A stretch of 64,000 nt of DNA from Listeria cossartiae subsp. cossartiae (GTDB lineage: Bacteria; Bacillota; Bacilli; Lactobacillales; Listeriaceae). The translations under genes were made by a program, and so were the position numbers. Location: assembly GCF_014224155.1 (NCBI RefSeq), contig NZ_JAASUI010000001.1, forward strand, positions 1,178,001-1,242,000, in the 5' to 3' direction. Positions 57,834-64,000 of the stretch are shown here, one piece after another. Numbering within the stretch: the first letter of the stretch is position 1; every line of letters begins with the position of its first letter. The notes under the pieces were generated by a model. The model ran no database searches, was not told where the DNA came from, and saw nothing but the letters and a program-made list of their open reading frames with translations.

Positions 57834-58535
57834 TTATATTGTTTTTAGTAATTCAATGATACAAGTAGCAGATTGTTTCGCAGCTAGATGGATAAACTCA
57901 TCAAAAGAAATGGTCGCTTCTTGATTAGCTAAATCGGAAATAGCACGAATAATTAAAAATGGGATATCGAATTGATAAGCCACTTGCGCAATTGCCGCTG
58001 CCTCCATTTCAACTGCTTTCACATCCGGGAAAAAAGTGCGGATTGTTTCATGCTGGTCTGGACGCATAATGAACGAATCATTTGTGATTACTAAACCATA
58101 CACTGCTTTATTTTCACTTGCAGCAAAATTTTCGCGGTAAATTGTCTCTGCTTTTTTAAGAAGAACTGCATCCCCTTGGTAAAAAGCTGGCATGCGTGGA
58201 ACTTGACCATATGTGTAGCCGAATTCAGTTACGTCTACATCCCCATATGCTAAGCGATCAGAAATTATAACATCGCCAACAGCTAAACCTTCTGCCATAC
58301 CACCAGCTGAACCAGTGTTAATAATTACTTCTGGTTTAAAACGGTCTGCCATAAGGGTTGTCCCAAGCGCCGCATTTACTTTACCGATTCCTGATTCTAA
58401 AAGTACTACTTCTTTGCCAGAAATCTCACCTACGTAAAATTTCGCGCCGCCAATAACAATTTCTTCTACGCTTGGCATCGTATTTTTTAATAGTTCTACT
58501 TCTTCTTCCATTGCTCCGATAATACCAATTGTCAT
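57834..58535 (-). CDS. mtnN: 5'-methylthioadenosine/S-adenosylhomocysteine nucleosidase
   Basis: Cleaves MTA and SAH to recycle methionine. In Firmicutes it feeds autoinducer-2 production by LuxS. The 233-residue protein begins M-T-I-G-I-I-G-A-M-E-E-E-V. It has G-S-A-G-G near residue 76 and the V-E-M-E-A-A-A-I-A-Q active-site region near residue 172. ATG follows GGAGG, which lies directly after the T run of a terminator (58550-58586). Confidence 0.97.
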   Translation of the reverse strand: MTIGIIGAMEEEVELLKNTMPSVEEIVIGGAKFYVGEISGKEVVLLESGIGKVNAALGTTLMADRFKPEVIINTGSAGGMAEGLAVGDVIISDRLAYGDVDVTEFGYTYGQVPRMPAFYQGDAVLLKKAETIYRENFAASENKAVYGLVITNDSFIMRPDQHETIRTFFPDVKAVEMEAAAIAQVAYQFDIPFLIIRAISDLANQEATISFDEFIHLAAKQSATCIIELLKTI

Positions 58536-58549
58536 TATGTAACCTCCAA

Positions 58550-58586
58550 AAAAGCACAGTCGTTAACAGCTAACTTCTGTGCTTTT
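58550..58586 (-). terminator. Terminator between yrrS and mtnN, touching the mtnN ribosome binding site
   Basis: A 10-bp stem (58550-58559 with 58577-58586) with an inner GTTA/TAAC stem is followed on the minus strand by TTTTTT. This runs straight into the GGAGG of mtnN. The left arm covers the yrrS stop. Confidence 0.85.
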
Positions 58587-59217
58587 ATCTTTTGTCGTTT
58601 GTTTTAAGTTCTTCTACTTTGGTTGGTTGCCATCCTTCACCGTCCACCCATGTGATATAAACACGATATGCTTTATCTGGGTCTTCTTTAGTCGAAAGCG
58701 TTCCAATTGATTGCGTTGCAGGATCAGCGCCTTGCTCCACGAACCAAAGTGATGTGTTCGAGATTGGAATATCTGTTGCTGCAGAAAAAGCTTTACGTTT
58801 TTCTTGCCAATCTACACTGGTGGAACTGTACGAATTCACGTGATCGCCAGTTTGATCCGTGCCGATTGGTTTCCAGTCTTTTGTAATAACTTTCGCCACA
58901 TTGGGATCGTCGCTTTCGGTCGTTTCCGTTGTTTTTTCATCGGAAGACTCTTTTTCTTGTTCGGATGATTTATCTGATTTAGCGGCATCTTCTTTTTTCG
59001 ATGTGGAAGATGCCGTTTTGTTTTCTTGTTGTGCTGGGTCACTCTCCGTTTTAAATAGCACAAAATACAAACTACCAATGATAAGTAAGCTTACCACGAT
59101 AATTAAAACGTTTAAAACTAAATTCGTCTTTTTTCGTTTTGTATTTTGTTGTGAGCGAGATCCTTCGACCAAATTTTGTTTAATGCGACGGTTATTTGAT
59201 TGTCGTTTGTCTGCCAT
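58585..59217 (-). CDS. yrrS: DUF1510 family membrane protein (YrrS)
   Basis: A 210-residue protein of unknown function. A basic N terminus, one membrane helix (about 33-53), a low-complexity E/K/S/T-rich linker (about 60-105) and a C-terminal DUF1510 domain (about 110-205) are visible. The last includes P-I-G-T-D-Q-T-G and W-V-D-G-E-G-W-Q-P. It is probably extracytoplasmic. ATG 59217 (M-A-D-K-R-Q) fits AAGGTGG better than the ATG two codons earlier. B. subtilis yrrS sits by a penicillin-binding protein gene, but here greA and mtnN flank it. Confidence 0.85.
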   Translation of the reverse strand: MADKRQSNNRRIKQNLVEGSRSQQNTKRKKTNLVLNVLIIVVSLLIIGSLYFVLFKTESDPAQQENKTASSTSKKEDAAKSDKSSEQEKESSDEKTTETTESDDPNVAKVITKDWKPIGTDQTGDHVNSYSSTSVDWQEKRKAFSAATDIPISNTSLWFVEQGADPATQSIGTLSTKEDPDKAYRVYITWVDGEGWQPTKVEELKTNDKR

Positions 59218-59267
59218 TTGCATTCACCACCTTATAAGTAACCGCTGTACAAAAACACCAGATAAAA

Positions 59268-59750
59268 TTAAGATGCAGTGATTTTTTCGATTTTAACGCT
59301 CATATCACCAGCTGGTGTTTGGATAGTTACTTCTTCCCCTTCTTTATGGCCAAGTAAACCTTTGGCAATTGGAGAATCATTGGAAATTTTACCTTCAAAC
59401 GGATCTGCTTCTGCGCTACCTACGATTGTGTAAGTTTCTTCTTCGCCGTCTGGTAATTCGATGAAAGTAACTGTGTTTCCTAGTGTTACTAAACCATTAT
59501 GTGCTTCTGCAGCATCAATGATTTGTGCATTACGAATCATATTTTCAATCGTAGTGATACGACCTTCAACAAAAGCTTGTTCGTCTTTTGCGGAATCGTA
59601 CTCGGAGTTCTCAGATAAATCACCAAAACTGCGGGCAATTTTAATCCGTTCTACAACTTCTTTCCGTTTTACTGTCTTAAGTTCTTGTAATTCATTTTCT
59701 AATTTTGCTTTCCCATCTAGGGTCATTGGAAATACTTTTTCTGTCGCCAA
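59268..59750 (-). CDS. greA: Transcription elongation factor GreA
   Basis: Rescues stalled RNA polymerase by stimulating transcript cleavage. The 160-residue protein has the N-terminal coiled coil with the acidic tip [14 protein letters not shown] near residue 45 and a C-terminal FKBP-like domain. TTG 59750 ([10 protein letters not shown]) is set by AAAGGAG 9 bases upstream and by alignment to GreA. The longer frame upstream crosses a hairpin and a promoter. Confidence 0.96.
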
Positions 59751-59788
59751 TCGATTTCGCTCCTTTTGTTTGTTCATTATTGTATAGA

Positions 59789-59812
59789 AAAGCACGGAGA
59801 TATCGCTCCGCA
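59789..59812 (-). terminator. Hairpin in the greA leader
   Basis: On the minus strand a stem of about 9 bp (GGAG/CTCC core with G-T pairs outside) and a 6-base loop is followed by TTTTC. It lies between the greA promoter and the start codon, so it may attenuate greA, or it may terminate transcription arriving from udk. Confidence 0.55.
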
Positions 59813-59899
59813 CCTTCATCAAAAATATTACTACTCGTGTGAAAGATTAACATGCCACGCTAGAAATAGCAAGCAATTGTCTCTCTTTTTACTAGGAAA

Positions 59900-59928
59900 A
59901 TTTTACCTTAATTTTCTCTATTTGACAA
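59900..59928 (-). promoter_or_regulatory. greA promoter
   Basis: TTGTCA (59928-59923), a 17-base spacer and TAAAAT (59905-59900) on the minus strand, giving a leader of about 145 bases. Confidence 0.75.
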
Positions 59929-59942
59929 GTGATACCTGTTGT

Positions 59943-60572
59943 TTATACATGTTTTTGCAAGATTGATTCAATTTTTGTTGTCATTAAATCGATTGCTACG
60001 TGGTTCTCGCCGCCTTCTGGAATGATAATATCAGCAAATTTTTTCGTAGGTTCAATGAATTCGTTATGCATCGGTTTAACGACGGAAAGGTATTGATCGA
60101 TTACTGAATCCATCGTCCGGCCACGTTCTTTCATATCGCGTAACAGCCGGCGAATAAAACGAATATCATCATCTGTATCAACATATACTTTAATATCCAT
60201 TAAATCTCGGAGGCGTTTATCTTCCAAAATTAAAATTCCTTCTAAAATGATTACTTCGCGAGGTTCTTGGATTTCTACCTCTTCTTTTCGCGTATATTTG
60301 GCATAGTCGTAAATCGGTTTTTCAATCGTTTCATAACGACGTAGCGCCGCAATATGTGAAATAAGTAGATCGGTATCAAAGGCTAACGGATGATCATAGT
60401 TCACTTTTAATCTATCTTCAAAACTAATATTCGCTTGGTCATGATAATAGACGTCTTGAGCAATCATCAAAATCGAGTGACCGCTAAAATGGTCGCAAAT
60501 TGCCTTTGTTACGCTAGTCTTACCTGAACCTGAACCACCAGTTACGCCGACTACGATTGGTTTTTTTGTCAT
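59943..60572 (-). CDS. udk: Uridine kinase
   Basis: Phosphorylates uridine and cytidine for pyrimidine salvage. The P-loop is TGGSGSGKT (residues 11-19), followed by I-A-Q-D-V-Y-Y-H-D and N-Y-D-H-P-L-A-F-D, the substrate-binding family motifs. The 209-residue length is normal. ATG overlaps the upstream methyltransferase stop by 4 bases. Confidence 0.96.
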   Translation of the reverse strand: MTKKPIVVGVTGGSGSGKTSVTKAICDHFSGHSILMIAQDVYYHDQANISFEDRLKVNYDHPLAFDTDLLISHIAALRRYETIEKPIYDYAKYTRKEEVEIQEPREVIILEGILILEDKRLRDLMDIKVYVDTDDDIRFIRRLLRDMKERGRTMDSVIDQYLSVVKPMHNEFIEPTKKFADIIIPEGGENHVAIDLMTTKIESILQKHV

Positions 60573-61222
60573 GATACGCCTCCATTTTTCTTTCTTTTGG
60601 AAATAGATAAGCCGTCCCCGAGTGGAATGGTCGTTGTGTCAAAATCAGGATGTGTCACTAAGAAATCATTAAAATTACGCATTTTTCTAGCAACGCGTAA
60701 TTTACGTTGTTTTTCGGGCGACATATCAAGTGCTAATCCTTTAAAAAGAACATTATCACTATAAATAACCCCATTTTCAGCTAACGATCCTGTATAAATA
60801 TGGAAAAATTTCTCATATTGCGCTTTCGCTGCATCGATAAAGATGGCATCAAATGGACCATGAGCTAAAATTTCTTCGGAGCCTTCAATCGCATCCGTTA
60901 GTAACGGTTTTACTCTGTCAGATGCTCCGTAACGTTGAATATTATGTACAGCTTGTTTGTATCGTGCTTCGTCGCGCTCAACGGTAATGATTTCTGCATC
61001 AGGAAGTTGATCTGCCATTTTTAAAGCGGAGTAGCCAATTGCTGTTCCAAGCTCTAATATACGTTTTGGCTTTTGAATATCCAAAATCTGTAATAAACAA
61101 TATAAAGAATCTGGCTCCATAATTGGCACTTCATTGGCCGCGGCATAGGCTTCAAGCTCTTCAAAAAACGGCGTGCTCTTAGGAATGTGTTTTAATAAAT
61201 AATCATGAATCATATCATTCAC
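60569..61222 (-). CDS. yrrM: Class I O-methyltransferase (YrrM family)
   Basis: A 217-residue SAM-dependent methyltransferase of the catechol-O-methyltransferase-like group. Motif I is [12 protein letters not shown] near residue 57, followed by V-E-R-D and F-I-D-A-A-K-A-Q-Y near residue 130. B. subtilis YrrM (TrmR) methylates 5-hydroxyuridine in tRNA, so that role is inferred. GTG 61222 is used with AGGGGA, and an ATG three codons later is an alternative. It overlaps udk by 4 bases. Confidence 0.9.
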   Translation of the reverse strand: MNDMIHDYLLKHIPKSTPFFEELEAYAAANEVPIMEPDSLYCLLQILDIQKPKRILELGTAIGYSALKMADQLPDAEIITVERDEARYKQAVHNIQRYGASDRVKPLLTDAIEGSEEILAHGPFDAIFIDAAKAQYEKFFHIYTGSLAENGVIYSDNVLFKGLALDMSPEKQRKLRVARKMRNFNDFLVTHPDFDTTTIPLGDGLSISKRKKNGGVS

Positions 61223-61253
61223 TGCTAGGATCCCCTATCTTAACAAACAAAGC

Positions 61254-61290
61254 ACCTGCCAAAAACATGCGAAACATGCTTCTGACAAGT
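61254..61290 (-). terminator. Long hairpin between mltG and yrrM
   Basis: A 16-bp stem with several G-T pairs (61254-61269 with 61275-61290) and a 5-base loop lies 9 bases after the mltG stop. The following minus-strand sequence is GCTTTGTTTG, a poor T run. It may terminate inefficiently. Confidence 0.55.
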
Positions 61291-61298
61291 GGGTGTTT

Positions 61299-62369
61299 TT
61301 AATTATTTTTTGTAATATGCTCTTCTTTTAATTTATTGTGCTCTTCTAACGTTTTCGAGAAATAAACTTTCCCTGTTTTTGTGTTTGCTAAGAAGTATAG
61401 GTAGTCGCTTTTTTCTGGGTAAAGTGCTGCTTCCATCGAAGAGTCGCCACTATTGGAAATTGGACCTGGTGGTAGGCCGTTGTTTTTGTAAGTGTTATAC
61501 GGTGACTCGACTTCTAAATCTTTATAGGTTGTTTTGCTTTTGTGTTCACCTAGCGCATAAAGAACGGTTGGATCGGTTTGCAGGCGCATATCTTTTGCTA
61601 AGCGGTTGTAGAATACACTCGCAATCATTTTGCGGTCGACATTTTCCGTTGCTTCTTTTTCGATAATAGAAGACATCGTTAGGAATTTGTGGACGGACAT
61701 GTTTTGTTTCGTTAGTTCTGCGCGGTATTTCCCAATGTTTACATCTGTCGCTTTGACCATTTCGGTAATGATTTCTTCGGCAGATACATCTGTTCCTTTG
61801 AATGTGTATGTCGCTGGGTATAAATAACCTTCTAATGGATGTTTGATAGATTTGTTTAAGACATCATTGGTTACGGTGTCTGGGTATGCTTTTATCATGG
61901 AAGCAACAAATGTCGGGTCATCCATCGTTTTAAGCACATCGGCTTTTTTTAGTTTTGGTTGATAAGCAACGATTCTATCCGCAATTTGATCTAGTGTGTA
62001 GCCTTCTGGAATGACTAATTTCGCCGGGGCTACGGTTTTACCTTCTTGCATTTTTTTGACGATTTGATCTGTGTTCATCGCTGGGCTGAATTCGTAATTT
62101 CCAGCTTTTAAATTCGTGTCATTATTGTATTTTACATAAAACGAGAAAATAGAAGCGTTATTAATGACGTTTTTATCTTCTAAAATGGTAGAAATATCAG
62201 AAATGCTAGATCCTGCAGGGATTTCTACGACGATTTTCTCTTTGCTTGCTTCATCTTTTGGTTCTAGTTGTGATTTTACATAATAATAGCCTGAAAAAGT
62301 TGCAATCACTAGAATTAAAATAATAATAGAAATAATAATTGTAATTTTCTTACCTTTTGTATTCTTCAT
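61299..62369 (-). CDS. mltG: Endolytic murein transglycosylase MltG
   Basis: Cuts nascent glycan strands and helps end peptidoglycan polymerisation. The 356-residue protein has a cytoplasmic basic N terminus, one helix (about 9-31), a LysM-like region and a YceG domain with the catalytic glutamate in S-S-I-I-E-K-E-A near residue 237. Q-T-D-P-T-V-L-Y-A-L-G follows. ATG 62369 (M-K-N-T-K) fits GAGGTT. An ATG four codons earlier overlaps that site. Confidence 0.94.
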   Translation of the reverse strand: MKNTKGKKITIIISIIILILVIATFSGYYYVKSQLEPKDEASKEKIVVEIPAGSSISDISTILEDKNVINNASIFSFYVKYNNDTNLKAGNYEFSPAMNTDQIVKKMQEGKTVAPAKLVIPEGYTLDQIADRIVAYQPKLKKADVLKTMDDPTFVASMIKAYPDTVTNDVLNKSIKHPLEGYLYPATYTFKGTDVSAEEIITEMVKATDVNIGKYRAELTKQNMSVHKFLTMSSIIEKEATENVDRKMIASVFYNRLAKDMRLQTDPTVLYALGEHKSKTTYKDLEVESPYNTYKNNGLPPGPISNSGDSSMEAALYPEKSDYLYFLANTKTGKVYFSKTLEEHNKLKEEHITKNN

Positions 62370-62404
62370 TATAAACCTCATTTCATTGAAAACAATTCTA
62401 ATCC

Positions 62405-62410
62405 ATTATA
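62405..62410 (-). promoter_or_regulatory. -10 box of mltG
   Basis: Perfect TATAAT on the minus strand, 35 bases before mltG. There is no good -35. It shares the flank CGGTATAAT with the dedA promoter on the other strand. Confidence 0.5.
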
Positions 62411-62459
62411 CCGATTATCTAAAAAAAATGCTATTCAATACGGAAAATTTTCTTAAAAA

Positions 62460-62488
62460 GTGACGTTTTTATTTTTTTTCGGTATAAT
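62460..62488 (+). promoter_or_regulatory. dedA promoter
   Basis: GTGACG (62460-62465), a 17-base T-rich spacer and TATAAT (62483-62488). Confidence 0.7.
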
Positions 62489-62571
62489 TAGTAGCGTGAT
62501 TTAACGAACAAGACAGAATCAGTCAAAGACTTGCTTCTGCCAATTAATTAAATATTGAAGGAGTCTTTTGG

Positions 62572-63198
62572 ATGTTACATACGTTAATACAAAGTTTACA
62601 AGATTTCACGATGTGGCTAGTCGATTCACTTGGCCACTGGGGGATTTTTCTTGGAATGCTAATTGAAAGTGTTTGTATTCCCCTCCCGAGTGAAGTAATT
62701 ATGCTGTTCGGTGGATTTATGGCCGAGGCTGGGAAACTCAACTTTTGGCTCGTGGTTTTTGCGGGTATTTCGGGAAACTTGGTGGGCTCTTTAATTGCTT
62801 ACTATATCGGAAAATTTGGTGGCAGAGCATTAGTATTAAAATTCGGGAAATATATTTTCTTGAATGTCAAACATCTAGATAAAGCAGAACTTTGGTTTGG
62901 TCGTTACGGGGCGAGAGCAGTGTTTTTCGGTCGTGTCTTGCCGGTCATCCGAACATTTATTTCTTTACCAGCGGGTATTGCGAAAATGAACGTGTGGAAA
63001 TTTATCGTCTACACAATTTTAGGTTGTATTCCGTGGAACATTTTTCTAACGTGGCTTGGTTATTCTTTAGGTTCCAATTGGAGTGTCGTCGAAAAGTATA
63101 CTCGGCCAATTAGCTATTTAATGCTTGCATTGGTCATCGCAATTGTAGTTTATCTTGCTTATAAAATATGGAATAAACGCGCTAGAAACGCAAAATAA
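62572..63198 (+). CDS. DedA family membrane protein
   Basis: A 208-residue SNARE-associated/DedA protein, a family that includes lipid scramblases recycling undecaprenyl phosphate or phosphatidylethanolamine. The membrane core has E-S-V-C-I-P-L-P-S-E near residue 35, G-R-Y-G and FGRVLPVIRTF near residue 120, and five or so hydrophobic helices. The conserved acidic and arginine residues are present. ATG 62572 follows AAGGAG. It is a single plus-strand gene. Which lipid it moves cannot be told from the sequence. Confidence 0.92.
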   Translation: MLHTLIQSLQDFTMWLVDSLGHWGIFLGMLIESVCIPLPSEVIMLFGGFMAEAGKLNFWLVVFAGISGNLVGSLIAYYIGKFGGRALVLKFGKYIFLNVKHLDKAELWFGRYGARAVFFGRVLPVIRTFISLPAGIAKMNVWKFIVYTILGCIPWNIFLTWLGYSLGSNWSVVEKYTRPISYLMLALVIAIVVYLAYKIWNKRARNAK

Positions 63199-63237
63199 AA
63201 AGCATGTCTTGACATTTTTTGTCAGGACATGCTTTTT
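63197..63237. terminator. Bidirectional terminator between dedA and the DUF1292 gene
   Basis: A 17-bp stem with one G-T pair (63197-63213 with 63221-63237) has T runs on both strands. Confidence 0.93.
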
Positions 63238-63244
63238 TAAATTT

Positions 63245-63547
63245 TTATTCTTCGTCTTCGTCAGCTAAGAAAGTTGCTAACATTTCTTCAATTCTATCCC
63301 ACTCTTCGTCTGTTTCAACTGGTTGAAGATGTCCTTGATTACCATTTTCATCTTGAGTGTAGCTTGAAGCAAGGATTTCGATTTCTTCATCTTCCCCTTT
63401 ACCAGCTGGGAAATATAAAACGTATGATTTATCAAAATGCTCGGAATCAAAGCTCATTAGAATTTCAAAAGCTTCTTCTTTTCCTTCTTCGTTTGTGATC
63501 CAAATAATATTTTCTTCTTCATGATTATGGTTATGTTCTTCTGCCAT
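63245..63547 (-). CDS. yrzB: DUF1292 family protein (YrzB)
   Basis: A 100-residue, very acidic protein of unknown function. It starts [12 protein letters not shown], a His-rich N terminus that could bind metal, and has the DUF1292 core [14 protein letters not shown] 63547 follows GAGGTG. An upstream in-frame GTG overlaps that site. It is 15 bases downstream of ruvX, as yrzB follows yrrK in B. subtilis. Confidence 0.92.
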   Translation of the reverse strand: MAEEHNHNHEEENIIWITNEEGKEEAFEILMSFDSEHFDKSYVLYFPAGKGEDEEIEILASSYTQDENGNQGHLQPVETDEEWDRIEEMLATFLADEDEE

Positions 63548-63562
63548 TAAATTCACCTCAAA

Positions 63563-63979
63563 TTAATTAGTAGTGTCCAAATAGGACTGTAAAATCATTA
63601 CTGCAGCTAACTTATCAATTACTTCTTTTCGTTTTTTACGCGAAACGTCTGCTTCGATCAAAGTTCTTTCTGCTGCAGAAGTGGTTAAGCGTTCATCCCA
63701 AAGTACAACGGGCAAACCAATTCTTCCCTCAAGTACTTCAGCATATATTTTAGAACTTTCAGCACGAGGTCCTATGGTATTATTCATATTCTTAGGAAGA
63801 CCAACTACGACTTTTTCCACTTCGTATTCGAGTACTAGCTCTTTTACGCGGTCATAGCCGAATTGCTTTCTATTCTCGTCAATCTGAATTGTTTCCACAC
63901 CTTGTGCGGTCCAACCGAGTGGATCACTTATCGCTACGCCGACCGTTTTTGAGCCGACATCTAAACCCATTATTCTCAT
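63563..63979 (-). CDS. ruvX: Putative Holliday junction resolvase/pre-16S rRNA nuclease RuvX (YrrK/YqgF)
   Basis: A 138-residue RNase H-fold protein with the acidic active-site motif [12 protein letters not shown] (residues 5-16), V-G-L-P-K-N-M-N near residue 59 and D-E-R-L-T-T near residue 95. Relatives mature the 5' end of 16S rRNA. The Holliday-junction role is older and less certain. The ATG overlaps the stop of an upstream gene cut by the window edge (ATGA). Confidence 0.94.
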   Translation of the reverse strand: MRIMGLDVGSKTVGVAISDPLGWTAQGVETIQIDENRKQFGYDRVKELVLEYEVEKVVVGLPKNMNNTIGPRAESSKIYAEVLEGRIGLPVVLWDERLTTSAAERTLIEADVSRKKRKEVIDKLAAVMILQSYLDTTN

Positions 63980-64000
63980 TTCTCACCAATTTCGTTATTT
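63976..64000 (-). CDS. 3' end of the gene upstream of ruvX (probably IreB/YrzL)
   Basis: The minus strand reads N-N-E-I-G-E-K then TGA, overlapping the ruvX start as ATGA. Seven residues cannot identify the protein. In Bacillus and Listeria the gene here encodes the IreB (YrzL) family. Confidence 0.45.

Overview
The window is a low-GC Firmicute chromosome segment whose gene order and protein sequences fit Listeria. L. monocytogenes or a close relative is most likely. The order matches the dapA-to-ruvX segment of that genome and runs parallel to the Bacillus subtilis yqe/yqf/yqg region. Both ispG and ispH are present, which argues against L. innocua, reported to lack both. There are no rRNA or tRNA genes, insertion sequences, prophage or CRISPR. 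This is almost entirely conserved core genome, mostly on the minus strand.

Layout. 1-2.3 kb: lysine/aspartate branch (dapA start, dapG, asd). 2.5-9.7 kb: class B penicillin-binding protein, sodA, a DUF1189 membrane protein, ispG, azlCD, prsA. 9.9-11.9 kb: zinc uptake operon zurA-zurM-zurR behind a Zur box. 12-21.9 kb: ppaC, nfo, cshB, ispH (+), the Nif3-family gene, trmK, rpoD, dnaG, yaiI. 22-26.9 kb: pdrP, glyS, glyQ behind a glycine T-box, and recO. 27-33.7 kb: an orphan membrane protein gene, then the phoH-pgpH-ybeY-dgkA-cdd-era operon and rpsU-yqeY. 34-45.5 kb: heat-shock operon hrcA-grpE-dnaK-dnaJ-prmA-rsmE under a CIRCE element, then hemW, a divergent reductase/MerR pair and lepA. 45.7-50.7 kb: rpsT, holA and the competence genes comEC, comEB, comEA. 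50.8-55.8 kb: yqeG-yqeH-aroE-yhbY-nadD-yqeK-rsfS-yqeM. 56-64 kb: pepF, mtnN, yrrS, greA, udk, an O-methyltransferase, mltG, dedA, a DUF1292 gene and ruvX.

Many genes start inside or a few bases from the previous stop (4-nt ATGA overlaps at trmK/yqfO, cdd/era and yrrM/udk; TTGA at yqeG/yqeH), so most of the window is long co-transcribed units. Units end at strong intrinsic terminators, several of which serve convergent genes from both sides. Start sites were set by ribosome binding sites. In about twenty genes this moves the start inward from the longest open frame, and TTG or GTG starts are frequent.

No large undescribed system was found. The most interesting signals are regulatory: a pair of face-to-face MerR-type promoters with 19-bp spacers (43.1 kb), a dyad over the primase/sigma-factor operon promoter (22.0 kb), an inverted repeat with a sigma-B-like promoter between sodA and the DUF1189 gene (5.6 kb), a possibly non-AUG start of comEC (49.4 kb), and a terminator pressed against the mtnN ribosome binding site (58.55 kb).
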